From NCBI RefSeq assembly GCF_007752935.1, contig NZ_CP036319.1:3472001-3536000 (forward strand): a stretch of 64,000 nt of DNA, written 5' to 3'. A program made the translations under genes and the position numbers. Source of the DNA: Crateriforma conspicua (lineage in GTDB: Bacteria; Planctomycetota; Planctomycetia; Pirellulales; Pirellulaceae). Shown here one piece after another: positions 9,379-19,054 of the stretch. The notes beneath the pieces are model-generated. The model did not search any database. It was not told where the DNA came from and was given only the letters and a program-made list of their open reading frames with translations. Position 1 is the stretch's first letter, and every line of letters starts with the position of its first letter.

Positions 9379-9723
9379 GGGCTTGAATCGGGGGTAAAAG
9401 TGGAATCGGGAATCGTTCCGACGCGAATTGCGGAACGCGGAAAACTGTAGAAAATCATGTCACCTCGGTGGCCGGTCCGTCGAGTGGGGTGGACGTCGAA
9501 CGATGCACCTTGATCAAAGTTCAAGCAATGCTGTGGGCCGGGTGGGGGCGACGTTGATACCATAGCCGGCGGTCAAAAACGTCCGCGATCATTGCCCCGA
9601 ATCATTGACTTTGGTCGCCGCGTCGGGTGTTTTGGTAACGGTGATTGTCGCTCCCAAAAATTTGACCGATGAGTCCCACGTGTTGTCCACGGCACGTTTC
9701 AAACCTTTTGCGAAGCAAGACGC
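9379..9723. other. intergenic region between queD and scpB
   Basis: This 345-base region separates the divergent queD and scpB starts and must hold both promoters. Open frames here do not look like genes and have no family features. No repeat, strong hairpin or RNA gene was recognised. Confidence 0.5.
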
Positions 9724-10824
9724 ATGACGGACCCCAAGGACGGTCACGACGACGAGCTGGACCCCGAATCGTCGGCTTCGCCGTTGCCCGAGCAGGATCA
9801 GGATTCCCCGGTTCCGGCCAAAGACATGGCTTCGCAGGGCGACCTCGAAGATGGCGACCAATTGGTCGCTGATGTGTCCGGCGGGCAAACCGAAGACCTG
9901 CCAACAGAGGAAGCGGCTGGCGACCAGAGCGTTGCCGGATTCGAACTGACGTCCGACGATGAAGTGACTGCTGACGATGAAGTGACTGCTGACGATGAAG
10001 TGACTGCTGACGATGAAGTGACTGCTGACGATGAAGTGACTGCTGACGATGAAGTGACTGCCGACGACGGGCACGAAGCCGATGACGAGATGGAGGAGGA
10101 GTTTTCGCTGGAAGACTTGGGTGCCGCCTACGCCAAAGCGGCGGCGGCACACGACCCCGACGCCTTTGTCGATCCTGAAACTCTGGAATCCGATCCCGAC
10201 GATGACGCGATCGATGGCGGTGAAGTCGAAACCACCGATGAAGAATCCGGACCCGCGGATTCCGCTGGCGATTCCCAGGACTTTGCGGATCCGGTCACCC
10301 CGGAATCCATCGTCGAAGCCGTCTTGTTTGTCGGGCACCCCAAGAACGAACCGGTCACGTTGGAGCGGATCGCGTCCCTGATGCGCGACTTTACCCCCGA
10401 CGAAGTTCGCGAGGTGATCGACCGGCTGAATCAGTCCTATCGTGATGCGGGCCAGGCTTTGCGGGTTGTTCCCGATCAGCACGGATTCAAGCTGACGATT
10501 GCACCGGAGGTGGAAACGGTTCGCCGATCATTCCTGGGAAAAGTTCGCGAAGCGCGATTGAATCAAGCGATGATCGAAGTATTGGCGTTGGTCGCCTATC
10601 AACCGGGAATTTCCGTCCACAAGGTCAACGACCAAAGGGGCAAAGATTCGGGCGCGCTTCTGAACCAATTGGTCCGACGACGGTTGCTGGAATTGACCCG
10701 AGCCCGCGACGAGGAAACAGGAAAGATGACCAATTTCTACCAGCCGACCGAGCGGATGATGGTGCTGTTCGGCTTGGAAAGCCTGGAAGACTTGCCGCAT
10801 GTTGAAGAAGGCTTTGCCAGCTAA
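9724..10824 (+). CDS. scpB: SMC-Scp complex subunit ScpB with long acidic N-terminal extension
   Basis: A 366-residue protein; ScpB is normally about 180-200 residues. The ScpB core is residues 198-366 (TPESIVEAVLFVGHPKNEP, LNQAMIEVLALVAYQPGIS, GALLNQLVRRRLLEL), two winged-helix domains that bind the kleisin ScpA in the chromosome-condensing SMC complex. The first 195 residues are strongly acidic and probably disordered. They include a six-residue repeat (EVTADD, six copies at about residues 80-115, preceded by a degenerate ELTSDD). No scpA gene is next to it. The 3' end is part of a 16-base tandem repeat that duplicates its stop codon region. Confidence 0.9.
   Translation: MTDPKDGHDDELDPESSASPLPEQDQDSPVPAKDMASQGDLEDGDQLVADVSGGQTEDLPTEEAAGDQSVAGFELTSDDEVTADDEVTADDEVTADDEVTADDEVTADDEVTADDGHEADDEMEEEFSLEDLGAAYAKAAAAHDPDAFVDPETLESDPDDDAIDGGEVETTDEESGPADSAGDSQDFADPVTPESIVEAVLFVGHPKNEPVTLERIASLMRDFTPDEVREVIDRLNQSYRDAGQALRVVPDQHGFKLTIAPEVETVRRSFLGKVREARLNQAMIEVLALVAYQPGISVHKVNDQRGKDSGALLNQLVRRRLLELTRARDEETGKMTNFYQPTERMMVLFGLESLEDLPHVEEGFAS
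9943..10068 (+). repeat. 18-base tandem repeat inside scpB
   Basis: Six units of GAAGTGACTGCTGACGAT lie head to tail from 9961 to 10068. Five are identical and the last has two changes. A degenerate unit precedes them at 9943. Because 18 is a multiple of three, unit gain or loss would keep the frame and only change the length of the acidic EVTADD tail. Confidence 0.95.
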
Positions 10825-10874
10825 CAGCTTTGCCAGCTAACAGCTTTGCCAGCTAACAGCTTTGCCAACTAACC
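10811..10874 (+). repeat. 16-base tandem repeat spanning the scpB stop codon
   Basis: Four units of GCTTTGCCAGCTAACA at 10811, 10827, 10843 and 10859, the last with changes. The first unit encodes the final residues and TAA stop of scpB, so the repeat has copied the end of the gene, including its stop, three times into the 3' untranslated region. The 16-base period is not a multiple of three. Confidence 0.95.
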
Positions 10875-10903
10875 ATGAGCGTGTCCGGTAGGACCAGAGG
10901 CTT

Positions 10904-13900
10904 TCAGTCGCTTTCGCATTCGGCGTCATCGTCCTGGGACCGCGGTCCGGTGAACTTCGCCACGGTACGCAGCAGCGCTTGCGCGTCGATCGGTTTGCTT
11001 AGATAGTCATCGCAACCAAACTGCAGCGACTTTCGCATGTCACCCTGCATCGCGTCGGCGGTCAGTGCGATGATGGGCCGATCGAATCCCATTTCTCGCA
11101 AACGTCGCGCGGTTTGGTATCCGTCCAGACGCGGCATCTGCATGTCCAACAAGATTAGGTCGGGCAGCGGCCCCTGTTCCATCAATGATTCGACCAATTC
11201 CACGGCTTCCTGGCCGTCTTCGGCTTCGCGAACGGTCGCGCCACACCGGGTCAGCAAACGCCGGCTGAGGTATCGAATGTCGCGACGATCATCCACGACC
11301 AAGACATAGCAATCCAGTTCCGGTGGCGCGTCGTCCTTTTCTTCCAACACCGCTTGCTGGGCGACGTCACGGCCATCGATCCAAGGGACATCGTCAACGT
11401 CGCCGATCGCAACGGTGCACACAAAGGTGCTGCCTTTTTCAATCTCCGAATCGACTTTGATCGTGCCGCCCAAGATCCCGGCCAAACGGCGACTGATGGT
11501 CAGACCCAGGCCGGTCCCGCCGAATTGACGATTGACCGACGCGTCGCCTTGAGTGAACGGGCGAAACAGTTTCTGTAGCTGTTCATCGGACATCCCGATG
11601 CCGGAGTCCTCGATTTCGATCTGCAGCAAGTCTTCACCGGATTCGTCGTGGCTGACGGCGATTTCGACGCCGCCCTCCTGGGTGAACTTGATCGCATTGC
11701 CGACCAGATTGATCAGCACTTGTTTCAGTCGCCGCGGATCCGATTCGATCTTCTCGGGAACTTTGCCGTCATAGCGGACGTCCAGAGACAGCCCCTTTTC
11801 CTTGGCGCGGACGTTCATGATGGAACGCACGTCTTCGATCAGATGCACGACGGAGAATTTCTCCCGGCTGACTTCCATTTTGCCGGCTTCGATCTTCGAC
11901 AAGTCAAGAATGTCGTTGATGATGTCCAACAGGAAGTTGCCGTTGCGAACAATCGTGCCCAGCAATTCATCCAATTCGTCGCTATCGGATTGCTGGCGTG
12001 CCAGGTCTGCGTAACCCAAGATCGCCGTCATGGGAGTGCGAATTTCATGGCTCATGTTGGCAATGAATTCGCTCTTGGCCGCGTTGGCTTGTTCGGCCAT
12101 GCGACGTGCGTCATGCAGTGACGTTTCGTATTCGTGGCGTTCGGTCACGTCGCTGCCGTTCAGCACGACAAACAAGACTTCGCCTTCCTCGTCCAACGCC
12201 GGCGTCAAAACCAGGTCGATGTAGTGCGGTCGGCCGCTTCGATCGAACAGCCGGAATTCTTGGTGGAACGTTTGTCCGCCCAGCACGCTGTGGAATTCTT
12301 GGCGCAGCAGCCGGTGGACTTCGACTTGTTGCGACCACCACGGCAGATTCCATAATCGTTTGCCGACGATTTCGTCTTTCCCAAATCCGTAACGTGTCAG
12401 CGTCGCATCGTTGATGTCGGTCAGCATGCCGTCGGTGCTGACGATCCCGGTGAAGAAGTACGATTGATCGAACAGCACTCGCAATTTTGCATTGGCTTCC
12501 CTTAACACCTGTTCGGCGCGGTAGCGAGCACTAATGTCCACGCCGGATGGGATGACAAATTCGACGTCTCCGGCGGCGTTGCGGACCGGGGCCAACATGA
12601 AGTCGATCATCAGTGGTTCGCCGCTGTGATGAAACAGCCCGATGTCGAAGCGAACCGTTTGCCCGGACAACGCCTGTTGGACCGCAAATTCAATCTTTTC
12701 GGCGACGTTGGGGTCGTAGTTCCACCACGGCGACGATGCGAACGCTTTGCCGATCACATCATCACGTTGCAGCCCGGCAATGGCCAGCGAACGGTCGTCG
12801 ACCTCCAATAAAACGCCCTGTGAATCGATCACGCCGACCAGTCCCAACTGGTTGTTGATGACGCGACGCAAATGAGCTTCGCGATCGATCAGTTGGGCTT
12901 CGGCATGCGCACGTTCCAGTCGCAAACACAACCGGTTGCAGGTTTCCTGCAACAAGGACGTTTCGTTAGCGGTCCATTGATGGGGCGTCTGTTTGATCGC
13001 GGCAATGACGAACTTCAAACCGTTGCTATCGACATAGGACGAATCCACCAGCGATCGGATGTCCAGCGATTCAAAGTGTTCGACCAAGCGGGGATCACGA
13101 TCGCCGTCGCGGACGTCGTTCAGGACCACTTGTTCGCCATGACGCAGTCGATCGCATTCATCCGGCGTGTGAAAGTCAGAGATGCGGTATTGGCCCACGG
13201 CAGATTCATCGAACTCCGCCGGATGCGTCTGGTGGTCGTGGATCACCGTACTGACCAATGCGTCCGGATCCACCTCGGTCAACAAGCATCGCGACAGCCC
13301 CAGGTAATCCGCCAAGCGGGCGGTGGTCGCCCGCATCAATTCGGCGGGATCCTGTAGCCGAGTGAATTCCAATTGCAGGGAAGCTTGAAACGCCAAATCC
13401 AGTTCGCGCTGTTTCCGGCTGCTAATGTCCGCCGCCACGCCCATCATCGCGCGGGGGTTGCCTTCGCCGTCACGCATCACGACCGCTTGGCCGAACACCC
13501 AGACGTATCGTCCGTCACCGCGCAGCATACGAATTTCCACCTCGTACTGTTCCGCGGCGCCCGACAATGCGGCTTCGATCTGCTCGCGCGCCATTGCACG
13601 ATCGCTTGGATGAATCAAGTCGATGAAACCGTTCAGCGTTTCATCGAACTCGTTATCGCGATAACGCAACGTGTCATACAGCGATCGAGACCAAGTCACA
13701 CGATCGCTTGCGATGTCCCATTCCCAAGCACCTAGATGACCGGCCTGGAGTGCCAGGTCCAGTTTCCGTTGACCTTCGGCAAGCGCCGTTTCATTGCGTT
13801 TGCGTTCGGTGATGTCGGTAACGATGACGTGGCACCCGTCGACGACGCCGGAGCTGTCCCGTTGCGGGACGTAGTTGACTTGATAGTAATTGTCGCTGGT

Positions 13901-16699
13901 AAACCGATGGCCGGAAAATTGCAGGTCGACGGTATGGGTTTCACCCGCCAAGCCACGAAGCAAATGGGGGCGGACCGTTTCGTAGTTTTCCGGTCCCACC
14001 ACGTCGATGACTTTTTGACCGATGATGGCCTGGCGGTCTCGGCCGAACTGGTTCGCATAGGCTTTGTTGACAAAGCGATAACGTTCATCGGTGTCGACCA
14101 GAATGATCATCGGTGGGATCGCGTCGGTGATCGTCCGCAATTGGTTTTCACGTTCACGCAGTTCACGTTGACGCTCGTGCAATTCCGAAACGTCATGGAA
14201 CGTGACCACAATGCCGGGTTTTCCGGCAGCCGCGGATTCGTGCAACAACACCCGACGCACAAACCACCGGCCGTTGTCTGCTTCGATTAAATCATCGGTG
14301 GGTGGCTTTCCGACCAAAGATCCCACATCCGGAATGTCCGGCATCTGTTGGACTTTGGCCCGGAATCCCAGCAGCGACCGACCGACGTCGCTGGGCAGCA
14401 GGTCATAAATCATCCTGGCCGCTTCGGTATAACTGCGGATGACAAAGTCACCGTCCAGGAAGATCGCGGCGATTTGTGAACTGGCCAACAGAGCCTGCAG
14501 GTCGTTCTTTGCAGTGGCCAGTTGTTGCAGCGTGGTTTCAACTTCTTCCTTCGAAGCTTCCAATTCTTCGTTCGCTGCCTGCATTTCCTCGTTCAACGAG
14601 CGCAGTTCTTCATTGGATGCCGTCAGGTCTTCGTTGGAAGATTCCAGTTGTTGGACGGTCAGTTCCAGTTCCGAACGCGTGCGGTCGACTTCCTGTTCCA
14701 GCTGTTCGACCAAGGCATGCGAATCATCTTTGTGCGATGGATGTCCGCTGATTAACGGCCCCATGTCTTCAAAGACCACCATGTACAGATGATCGTCGTC
14801 ACCGGGCGATGGCATGGGCTGGACCGTCAGCCGAACTGCACGAATCCCGTCGGTTTGACGGATCCGCAGATCCTGGCGCACGACCTTGTCCTTACGCTCG
14901 GACGCTTCGCGAAACGCGGTCCGCAATCCATTGCGTAATCCCGTCCGCACCAGCTTGATCGCGTCATTGCGAAATGGGCCACTGGGGATTTCCAAATAGG
15001 GATCCAGTTTCGATGAACCGGCGACCATTTGGCCGTCGCCGTTGATGACGATCCAGCGAGGCGAAAATTCGTCGATGATGATGCGTTGGGCGAATCGATC
15101 GATATCCGAGTCGGATGCCGGTTGATGATTGTTGTCGGAAATGGCGTTGGACGATGGACTATGGGATATGAATCGAGGCATCGGATCAGCCGAAGCCGGG
15201 CGTCGTTGGGAGATTCGCTGGCGTTGATCCACGACGCGGAACAGGTCTTGATGATTGCCCAGACTTTCGCTGGTGCCCAGCAGCAAGAATCCTTTGGGAC
15301 GCAAAGCGAAATGGAACAGCGGGATGACCTTTTGCTGCAGATGCGGACCGAAATAGATCAGCACGTTGCGGCACGAAATCAAATCAATTCGCGAAAACGG
15401 TGGGTCCGCAATCAAGTCGTGATAGGTGAAGACGCACAGGTCACGTAGCAGTTTGTTGACTTCGTAATGGTCGGACTTTTTCGTGAAGTATCGTTGCAGC
15501 AACGGGCCGGGGACTTCCGAAGCGATCGACAGGGGATAGTGTCCTTGACGTGCCAGCGCCAGCGATTTGCGGTCGATATCCGTTGCAAAAATCTGAATTT
15601 CAAAATCCAGCTGGTGAAGTCGACGGTGTTCGGCCAAGACGATGGCGATCGAATAAGCTTCTTGGCCGCTGGCGCAACCCGGCACCCAAACTCGCAACGT
15701 GTTGTCGTTCAATGATTCGACCAGAGCCGGACTGACTTCGTCGCGTAGCACATCGAACGCGTCAGGATCGCGAAAGAACGATGTCACGTTGACCAACAAT
15801 TCGCGAAACAAGTGGTCCGTTTCGTCTCGATCGGACTGGACCAAGTCCAAATAGGCTTCGGCGTTGGCGACTTTGCGGACTTGCATGCGACGCGCAATCC
15901 GTCGCATCACGGTGGATTGTTTGTAGTGACGAAAGTCGTGATCGGTCTGCTTTCGCAAGACTTCGCACAAGTCATCGATGACCTGGCGAATGTCACGAGC
16001 CACGACCGCACTTAACCCATCGGTTGACTCCCCGTCCTCGGCATCTGTGTCGGGCAACGAATGGGTGGCCGGACGACAGACCGCTGATGGGACTTCTTTT
16101 GCCGCGATTACTTCGTCAGGTCGGAACCGGTCCAAGATACGCTCGACTTTGTCGGCGATCGCCGCTGACTTGGGCGATTCGACCATCGTCGTGTGCCCGG
16201 CATCGGACCAATGTGCCAAAGCATCGACACCGTCGTTGCCACGTCCGGACAGCAACACGCCAACCAGTGGTCCTTTCCACATGCATTGCACGGCATCAAA
16301 GGATTGGTTGATCGGGTCGTCACATGGATCGCCTGGAACGAAGGCGACGCAATCGTCATCACCGCGGTCGCCCAATGTCACCGGATCGACCGATCGCAAC
16401 GACTGCAGACGCAAAGGACAGCCCGGCGGCGACAAATAGACCGTGCCAGGACGGACCAAGGTTTCACCGTCGATCAACGCCACCGGAATCGGACAGACGG
16501 CTTGCATCCCGGCGACGTCCCAGGGCACCGTGGTGTCCCCCCCACTGATCACCACCAAAAACGTTTCGTGGCACTGTACATCCACCGCCGCCAACATCTC
16601 CTTCAGCGAATCAACCGAACCTTCCGCCGCGCCGATGGCGACCAGAGTTCCGTCGACCGATCGGCGAAGCAGGTTTGCGGTTTCGTCGGCTTTGGTCAT
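10904..16699 (-). CDS. CheB/CheR-PAS-GAF hybrid histidine kinase with receiver domain
   Basis: A 1931-residue signalling protein with no clear membrane segment. Domains in order: CheB-like (about 15-190), CheR N-terminal and methyltransferase domains (about 240-500; VWVPGCASGQEAYSIAI binds SAM), PAS-like (540-650), a Glu-rich coiled coil (660-735), PAS repeats (735-1100), GAF (1100-1270), two more PAS domains (1275-1520), HisKA with the phospho-accepting His in NMSHEIRTPM (about 1550), HATPase (1617-1775; NLVGNAIKFTQEGG) and a C-terminal receiver (1797-1920; Asp in LILLDMQMPRLDGY). The CheB part has lost its catalytic Ser (GAAEGS for GASxGG) and the usual His, so it is probably not an active methylesterase. 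It probably integrates several signals and passes phosphate to an unlinked regulator. Confidence 0.93.
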   Translation of the reverse strand: MTKADETANLLRRSVDGTLVAIGAAEGSVDSLKEMLAAVDVQCHETFLVVISGGDTTVPWDVAGMQAVCPIPVALIDGETLVRPGTVYLSPPGCPLRLQSLRSVDPVTLGDRGDDDCVAFVPGDPCDDPINQSFDAVQCMWKGPLVGVLLSGRGNDGVDALAHWSDAGHTTMVESPKSAAIADKVERILDRFRPDEVIAAKEVPSAVCRPATHSLPDTDAEDGESTDGLSAVVARDIRQVIDDLCEVLRKQTDHDFRHYKQSTVMRRIARRMQVRKVANAEAYLDLVQSDRDETDHLFRELLVNVTSFFRDPDAFDVLRDEVSPALVESLNDNTLRVWVPGCASGQEAYSIAIVLAEHRRLHQLDFEIQIFATDIDRKSLALARQGHYPLSIASEVPGPLLQRYFTKKSDHYEVNKLLRDLCVFTYHDLIADPPFSRIDLISCRNVLIYFGPHLQQKVIPLFHFALRPKGFLLLGTSESLGNHQDLFRVVDQRQRISQRRPASADPMPRFISHSPSSNAISDNNHQPASDSDIDRFAQRIIIDEFSPRWIVINGDGQMVAGSSKLDPYLEIPSGPFRNDAIKLVRTGLRNGLRTAFREASERKDKVVRQDLRIRQTDGIRAVRLTVQPMPSPGDDDHLYMVVFEDMGPLISGHPSHKDDSHALVEQLEQEVDRTRSELELTVQQLESSNEDLTASNEELRSLNEEMQAANEELEASKEEVETTLQQLATAKNDLQALLASSQIAAIFLDGDFVIRSYTEAARMIYDLLPSDVGRSLLGFRAKVQQMPDIPDVGSLVGKPPTDDLIEADNGRWFVRRVLLHESAAAGKPGIVVTFHDVSELHERQRELRERENQLRTITDAIPPMIILVDTDERYRFVNKAYANQFGRDRQAIIGQKVIDVVGPENYETVRPHLLRGLAGETHTVDLQFSGHRFTSDNYYQVNYVPQRDSSGVVDGCHVIVTDITERKRNETALAEGQRKLDLALQAGHLGAWEWDIASDRVTWSRSLYDTLRYRDNEFDETLNGFIDLIHPSDRAMAREQIEAALSGAAEQYEVEIRMLRGDGRYVWVFGQAVVMRDGEGNPRAMMGVAADISSRKQRELDLAFQASLQLEFTRLQDPAELMRATTARLADYLGLSRCLLTEVDPDALVSTVIHDHQTHPAEFDESAVGQYRISDFHTPDECDRLRHGEQVVLNDVRDGDRDPRLVEHFESLDIRSLVDSSYVDSNGLKFVIAAIKQTPHQWTANETSLLQETCNRLCLRLERAHAEAQLIDREAHLRRVINNQLGLVGVIDSQGVLLEVDDRSLAIAGLQRDDVIGKAFASSPWWNYDPNVAEKIEFAVQQALSGQTVRFDIGLFHHSGEPLMIDFMLAPVRNAAGDVEFVIPSGVDISARYRAEQVLREANAKLRVLFDQSYFFTGIVSTDGMLTDINDATLTRYGFGKDEIVGKRLWNLPWWSQQVEVHRLLRQEFHSVLGGQTFHQEFRLFDRSGRPHYIDLVLTPALDEEGEVLFVVLNGSDVTERHEYETSLHDARRMAEQANAAKSEFIANMSHEIRTPMTAILGYADLARQQSDSDELDELLGTIVRNGNFLLDIINDILDLSKIEAGKMEVSREKFSVVHLIEDVRSIMNVRAKEKGLSLDVRYDGKVPEKIESDPRRLKQVLINLVGNAIKFTQEGGVEIAVSHDESGEDLLQIEIEDSGIGMSDEQLQKLFRPFTQGDASVNRQFGGTGLGLTISRRLAGILGGTIKVDSEIEKGSTFVCTVAIGDVDDVPWIDGRDVAQQAVLEEKDDAPPELDCYVLVVDDRRDIRYLSRRLLTRCGATVREAEDGQEAVELVESLMEQGPLPDLILLDMQMPRLDGYQTARRLREMGFDRPIIALTADAMQGDMRKSLQFGCDDYLSKPIDAQALLRTVAKFTGPRSQDDDAECESD

Positions 16700-17328
16700 G
16701 GAAGGACGATCGATCCGATCGAGGAAAGGTGGTGGAGAGTCGATGTGCAGGCGTGTCGGACAATCAGCGATGTTGGGAGATGGCTTTTCAAGTTAACTCT
16801 TGCGATGCCGCCGTAGCGTATTCAAAAATCCGGGCTGTAATTCAAAACCGTCGCTGGATTTGTGCACTCCATCGTTACGTAACCCGAAGGAATTTGGGCG
16901 ACCCGAATGATCTGCACAGATTCAATTGGTACACCTGTTTAACTGGTACACCTTGCGCGTTGCCATCCAAGTCGGCGGTGACCACGATCGCGAAACGGAT
17001 GCCAAAATGGCTGCAAACCCACGCACATTTCTGGTGCGGATTCGTCGGCCGGCACCGCCCAATGGTTCGTCGTTTTGCGGACCGCCCAGTGTATCGGTCG
17101 CAGTCGGGAATCGAAGGGTGAAAAGCGATCAAACGCGATCGCCATATTTGCAGCCAACTTGGTCGATCAGCGGCCAGTCCGCATCGCCCCACGGTGCTTG
17201 GCTATCTGCTTTGGCAAGCGATCCGATCCGGCTTGTCCGGAAACTAGTCTGGTTGGGGGCCAACGCGTTATCCGCGATGATCGAAAAAACACAGCCTTCA
17301 CTGCCTGATACGAATTGCCCACTGATCG
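16700..17328. other. intergenic region upstream of the GH32-like gene
   Basis: About 630 bases between two divergent genes with no convincing coding frame. Two small elements are visible: a perfect 10-base palindrome GTTACGTAAC at 16874-16883, and a direct repeat of TGGTACACC at 16927 and 16944, 17 bases apart. Either could be a regulator site. No tRNA or known RNA family was recognised. Confidence 0.45.
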
Positions 17329-18888
17329 ATGTACTCGGAATCTGCTGGAACCCGCAAAACACTTGGTGATGTCGACGTTCTTTACCACGACGGCATTTAC
17401 CACCTGTTCCATCTGGTGCTTCCCAACCACGACTTTATTGCCCACGCGGTCAGCGACAATTGTCTGCAATGGCGACGGGTCGAAAACGCGTTGTTCCTGG
17501 GCGACCCGGGTGGCTGGGACGATTCGATGTTGTGGACGATTCACGTCACACCCGATCCGCACAAACCGGGTTCGTGGCGGATGTTTTACACAGGTCTGTC
17601 ACGACGTGATCAGGGGTCCAAGCAACGCATTGGGATGGCCGTCAGTGATGATTTGTACGACTGGACCAAGGCCCCGGTGAATTGGAAAGACCGTCGCAGC
17701 CCTTTGCCGTATGACTTGCCAGGCCGTCCACCCCAACCACCGTTCTCTTACGATCCGGACAGTTGTTTTCCGCTGGACCCCGACCCGCAGTATTACGAAA
17801 GCGATGTTTGCGAAGGCCGTCATTGGATTTCATGGCGAGATCCGTTCTTTTATCAAGACGAAGAACACCGATGGTTGTTGGCCGCCGGCCGAATCAAAGA
17901 CGGGCCGGTGGTCCGTCGCGGTTGCGTGGCGCGAATGGAAGAGGTCGCGCCGAATCACTTCGAAGCTCGACCGCCGCTGTACCACCCGGGACTGTACGAC
18001 GACGTCGAAGTTCCCAATTTGATCAAGATCGACGGCGAATACTACTTGATCGGCAGCCTTCGCGAAGACGCGAAAATTCGATACTGGCACACGCGTGACG
18101 TCGACGCACCATGGCGCAGCTATGCCGATAACGTCTTGTTGGCCTCCGGAAACTATGCCGGACGTGTTTGTGCCGACGACGAAGGCTATTTGTTGTTCAG
18201 CTTCTTTACACCCGGCGGCGTGGACCGGGTCACATTCAACTTGATGCCACCGCCGAAGCGTTTGGTGCGGCGTCCGACCGGGCACCTGGAAGTTCGGTCC
18301 TTCGAACGCTTTGACGAATTCGTTGACGGCAAGATTGACACATCACAAGTGCAGGTGCTGGATGCGGGGCGTGAATCGAACGTCGAATGTCGGCAGTCCG
18401 GCGGGCTGATGTGCGAATGCTTGTCAGGCTTTCAAGGCTTTGTCTTGCCGCAAAACGTCGGCTGCTTCCGTTTGGACGCGGAATTGGAGATGTTGGACAG
18501 TGGAAAGTGCGGGATCCTGTTTCGAATCGATCGAGACACTCGTGACGGATATTACTTGTCGCTGGATCTGTTCAAAGGCGTCGCGCAGTTTCGATCTTGG
18601 GGCAGCAACGGCGAAGGCAGCGGCGAAGAAATGATGCGTTTTGATTCGTTGCAAAGCGGATATTGGCAAAACGAAACGCCGGGCAAAGCAAAGGTGCGTC
18701 TGTTGGCCTTTGGCAGTTACTTGGAATTCAGCATCGGCGACAAAGTTGTTCTGTCTTTGGCCGACAAAGCTTTTTCCAAAGGCGCGGTCGGCTTCTATAT
18801 CGAAAGCGGGCAATTGTTGGTCGACCACCTGCGCGTGGACAAACTGACGCCGCCGCTGCAGACCGATGAACATTTGGCCAACGGTTAG
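17329..18888 (+). CDS. GH32-like five-bladed propeller glycosidase with C-terminal beta-sandwich
   Basis: A 519-residue protein resembling GH32 (fructan- or sucrose-cleaving) and related GH43/GH68 enzymes. Blade motifs include GDVDVLYHDGIYHLF near the N-terminus (the likely nucleophile blade), the conserved Arg-Asp-Pro in SWRDPFFYQDE, and EVPNLIKIDGEYYLIGS where the family acid/base Glu is expected. The C-terminal 170 residues (CFRLDAELEMLDSGKCGILF onward) look like a concanavalin-like sandwich, as attached to GH32 enzymes or in DUF1080 proteins. No signal peptide is evident, so it may be cytoplasmic. Substrate is uncertain, and a phosphorylase-type propeller is an alternative. Confidence 0.75.
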   Translation: MYSESAGTRKTLGDVDVLYHDGIYHLFHLVLPNHDFIAHAVSDNCLQWRRVENALFLGDPGGWDDSMLWTIHVTPDPHKPGSWRMFYTGLSRRDQGSKQRIGMAVSDDLYDWTKAPVNWKDRRSPLPYDLPGRPPQPPFSYDPDSCFPLDPDPQYYESDVCEGRHWISWRDPFFYQDEEHRWLLAAGRIKDGPVVRRGCVARMEEVAPNHFEARPPLYHPGLYDDVEVPNLIKIDGEYYLIGSLREDAKIRYWHTRDVDAPWRSYADNVLLASGNYAGRVCADDEGYLLFSFFTPGGVDRVTFNLMPPPKRLVRRPTGHLEVRSFERFDEFVDGKIDTSQVQVLDAGRESNVECRQSGGLMCECLSGFQGFVLPQNVGCFRLDAELEMLDSGKCGILFRIDRDTRDGYYLSLDLFKGVAQFRSWGSNGEGSGEEMMRFDSLQSGYWQNETPGKAKVRLLAFGSYLEFSIGDKVVLSLADKAFSKGAVGFYIESGQLLVDHLRVDKLTPPLQTDEHLANG

Positions 18889-19054
18889 TTACGCCTGGCG
18901 TTTGCGTCGGGAATCGCCTTGCGACACGGTCGGCGGATCGGCCGCGACTGCAAATTTGGCACCGGCGCGCCGCGTGCACCAAGGTTGCGACACGTTTGAC
19001 GAATGACAACGTGAAGCATTCGATTTGTCCGCACCGAAGATCTGGCCATCCGCC

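Noticed and set aside
9961-10068. Tandem 18-base repeats considered as a CRISPR array
   Set aside because: Units are contiguous with no spacers and lie in frame within scpB.
12872-14290. Long plus-strand open frames inside the hybrid kinase gene
   Set aside because: They are antisense shadows; the minus strand carries continuous PAS, GAF and kinase motifs.
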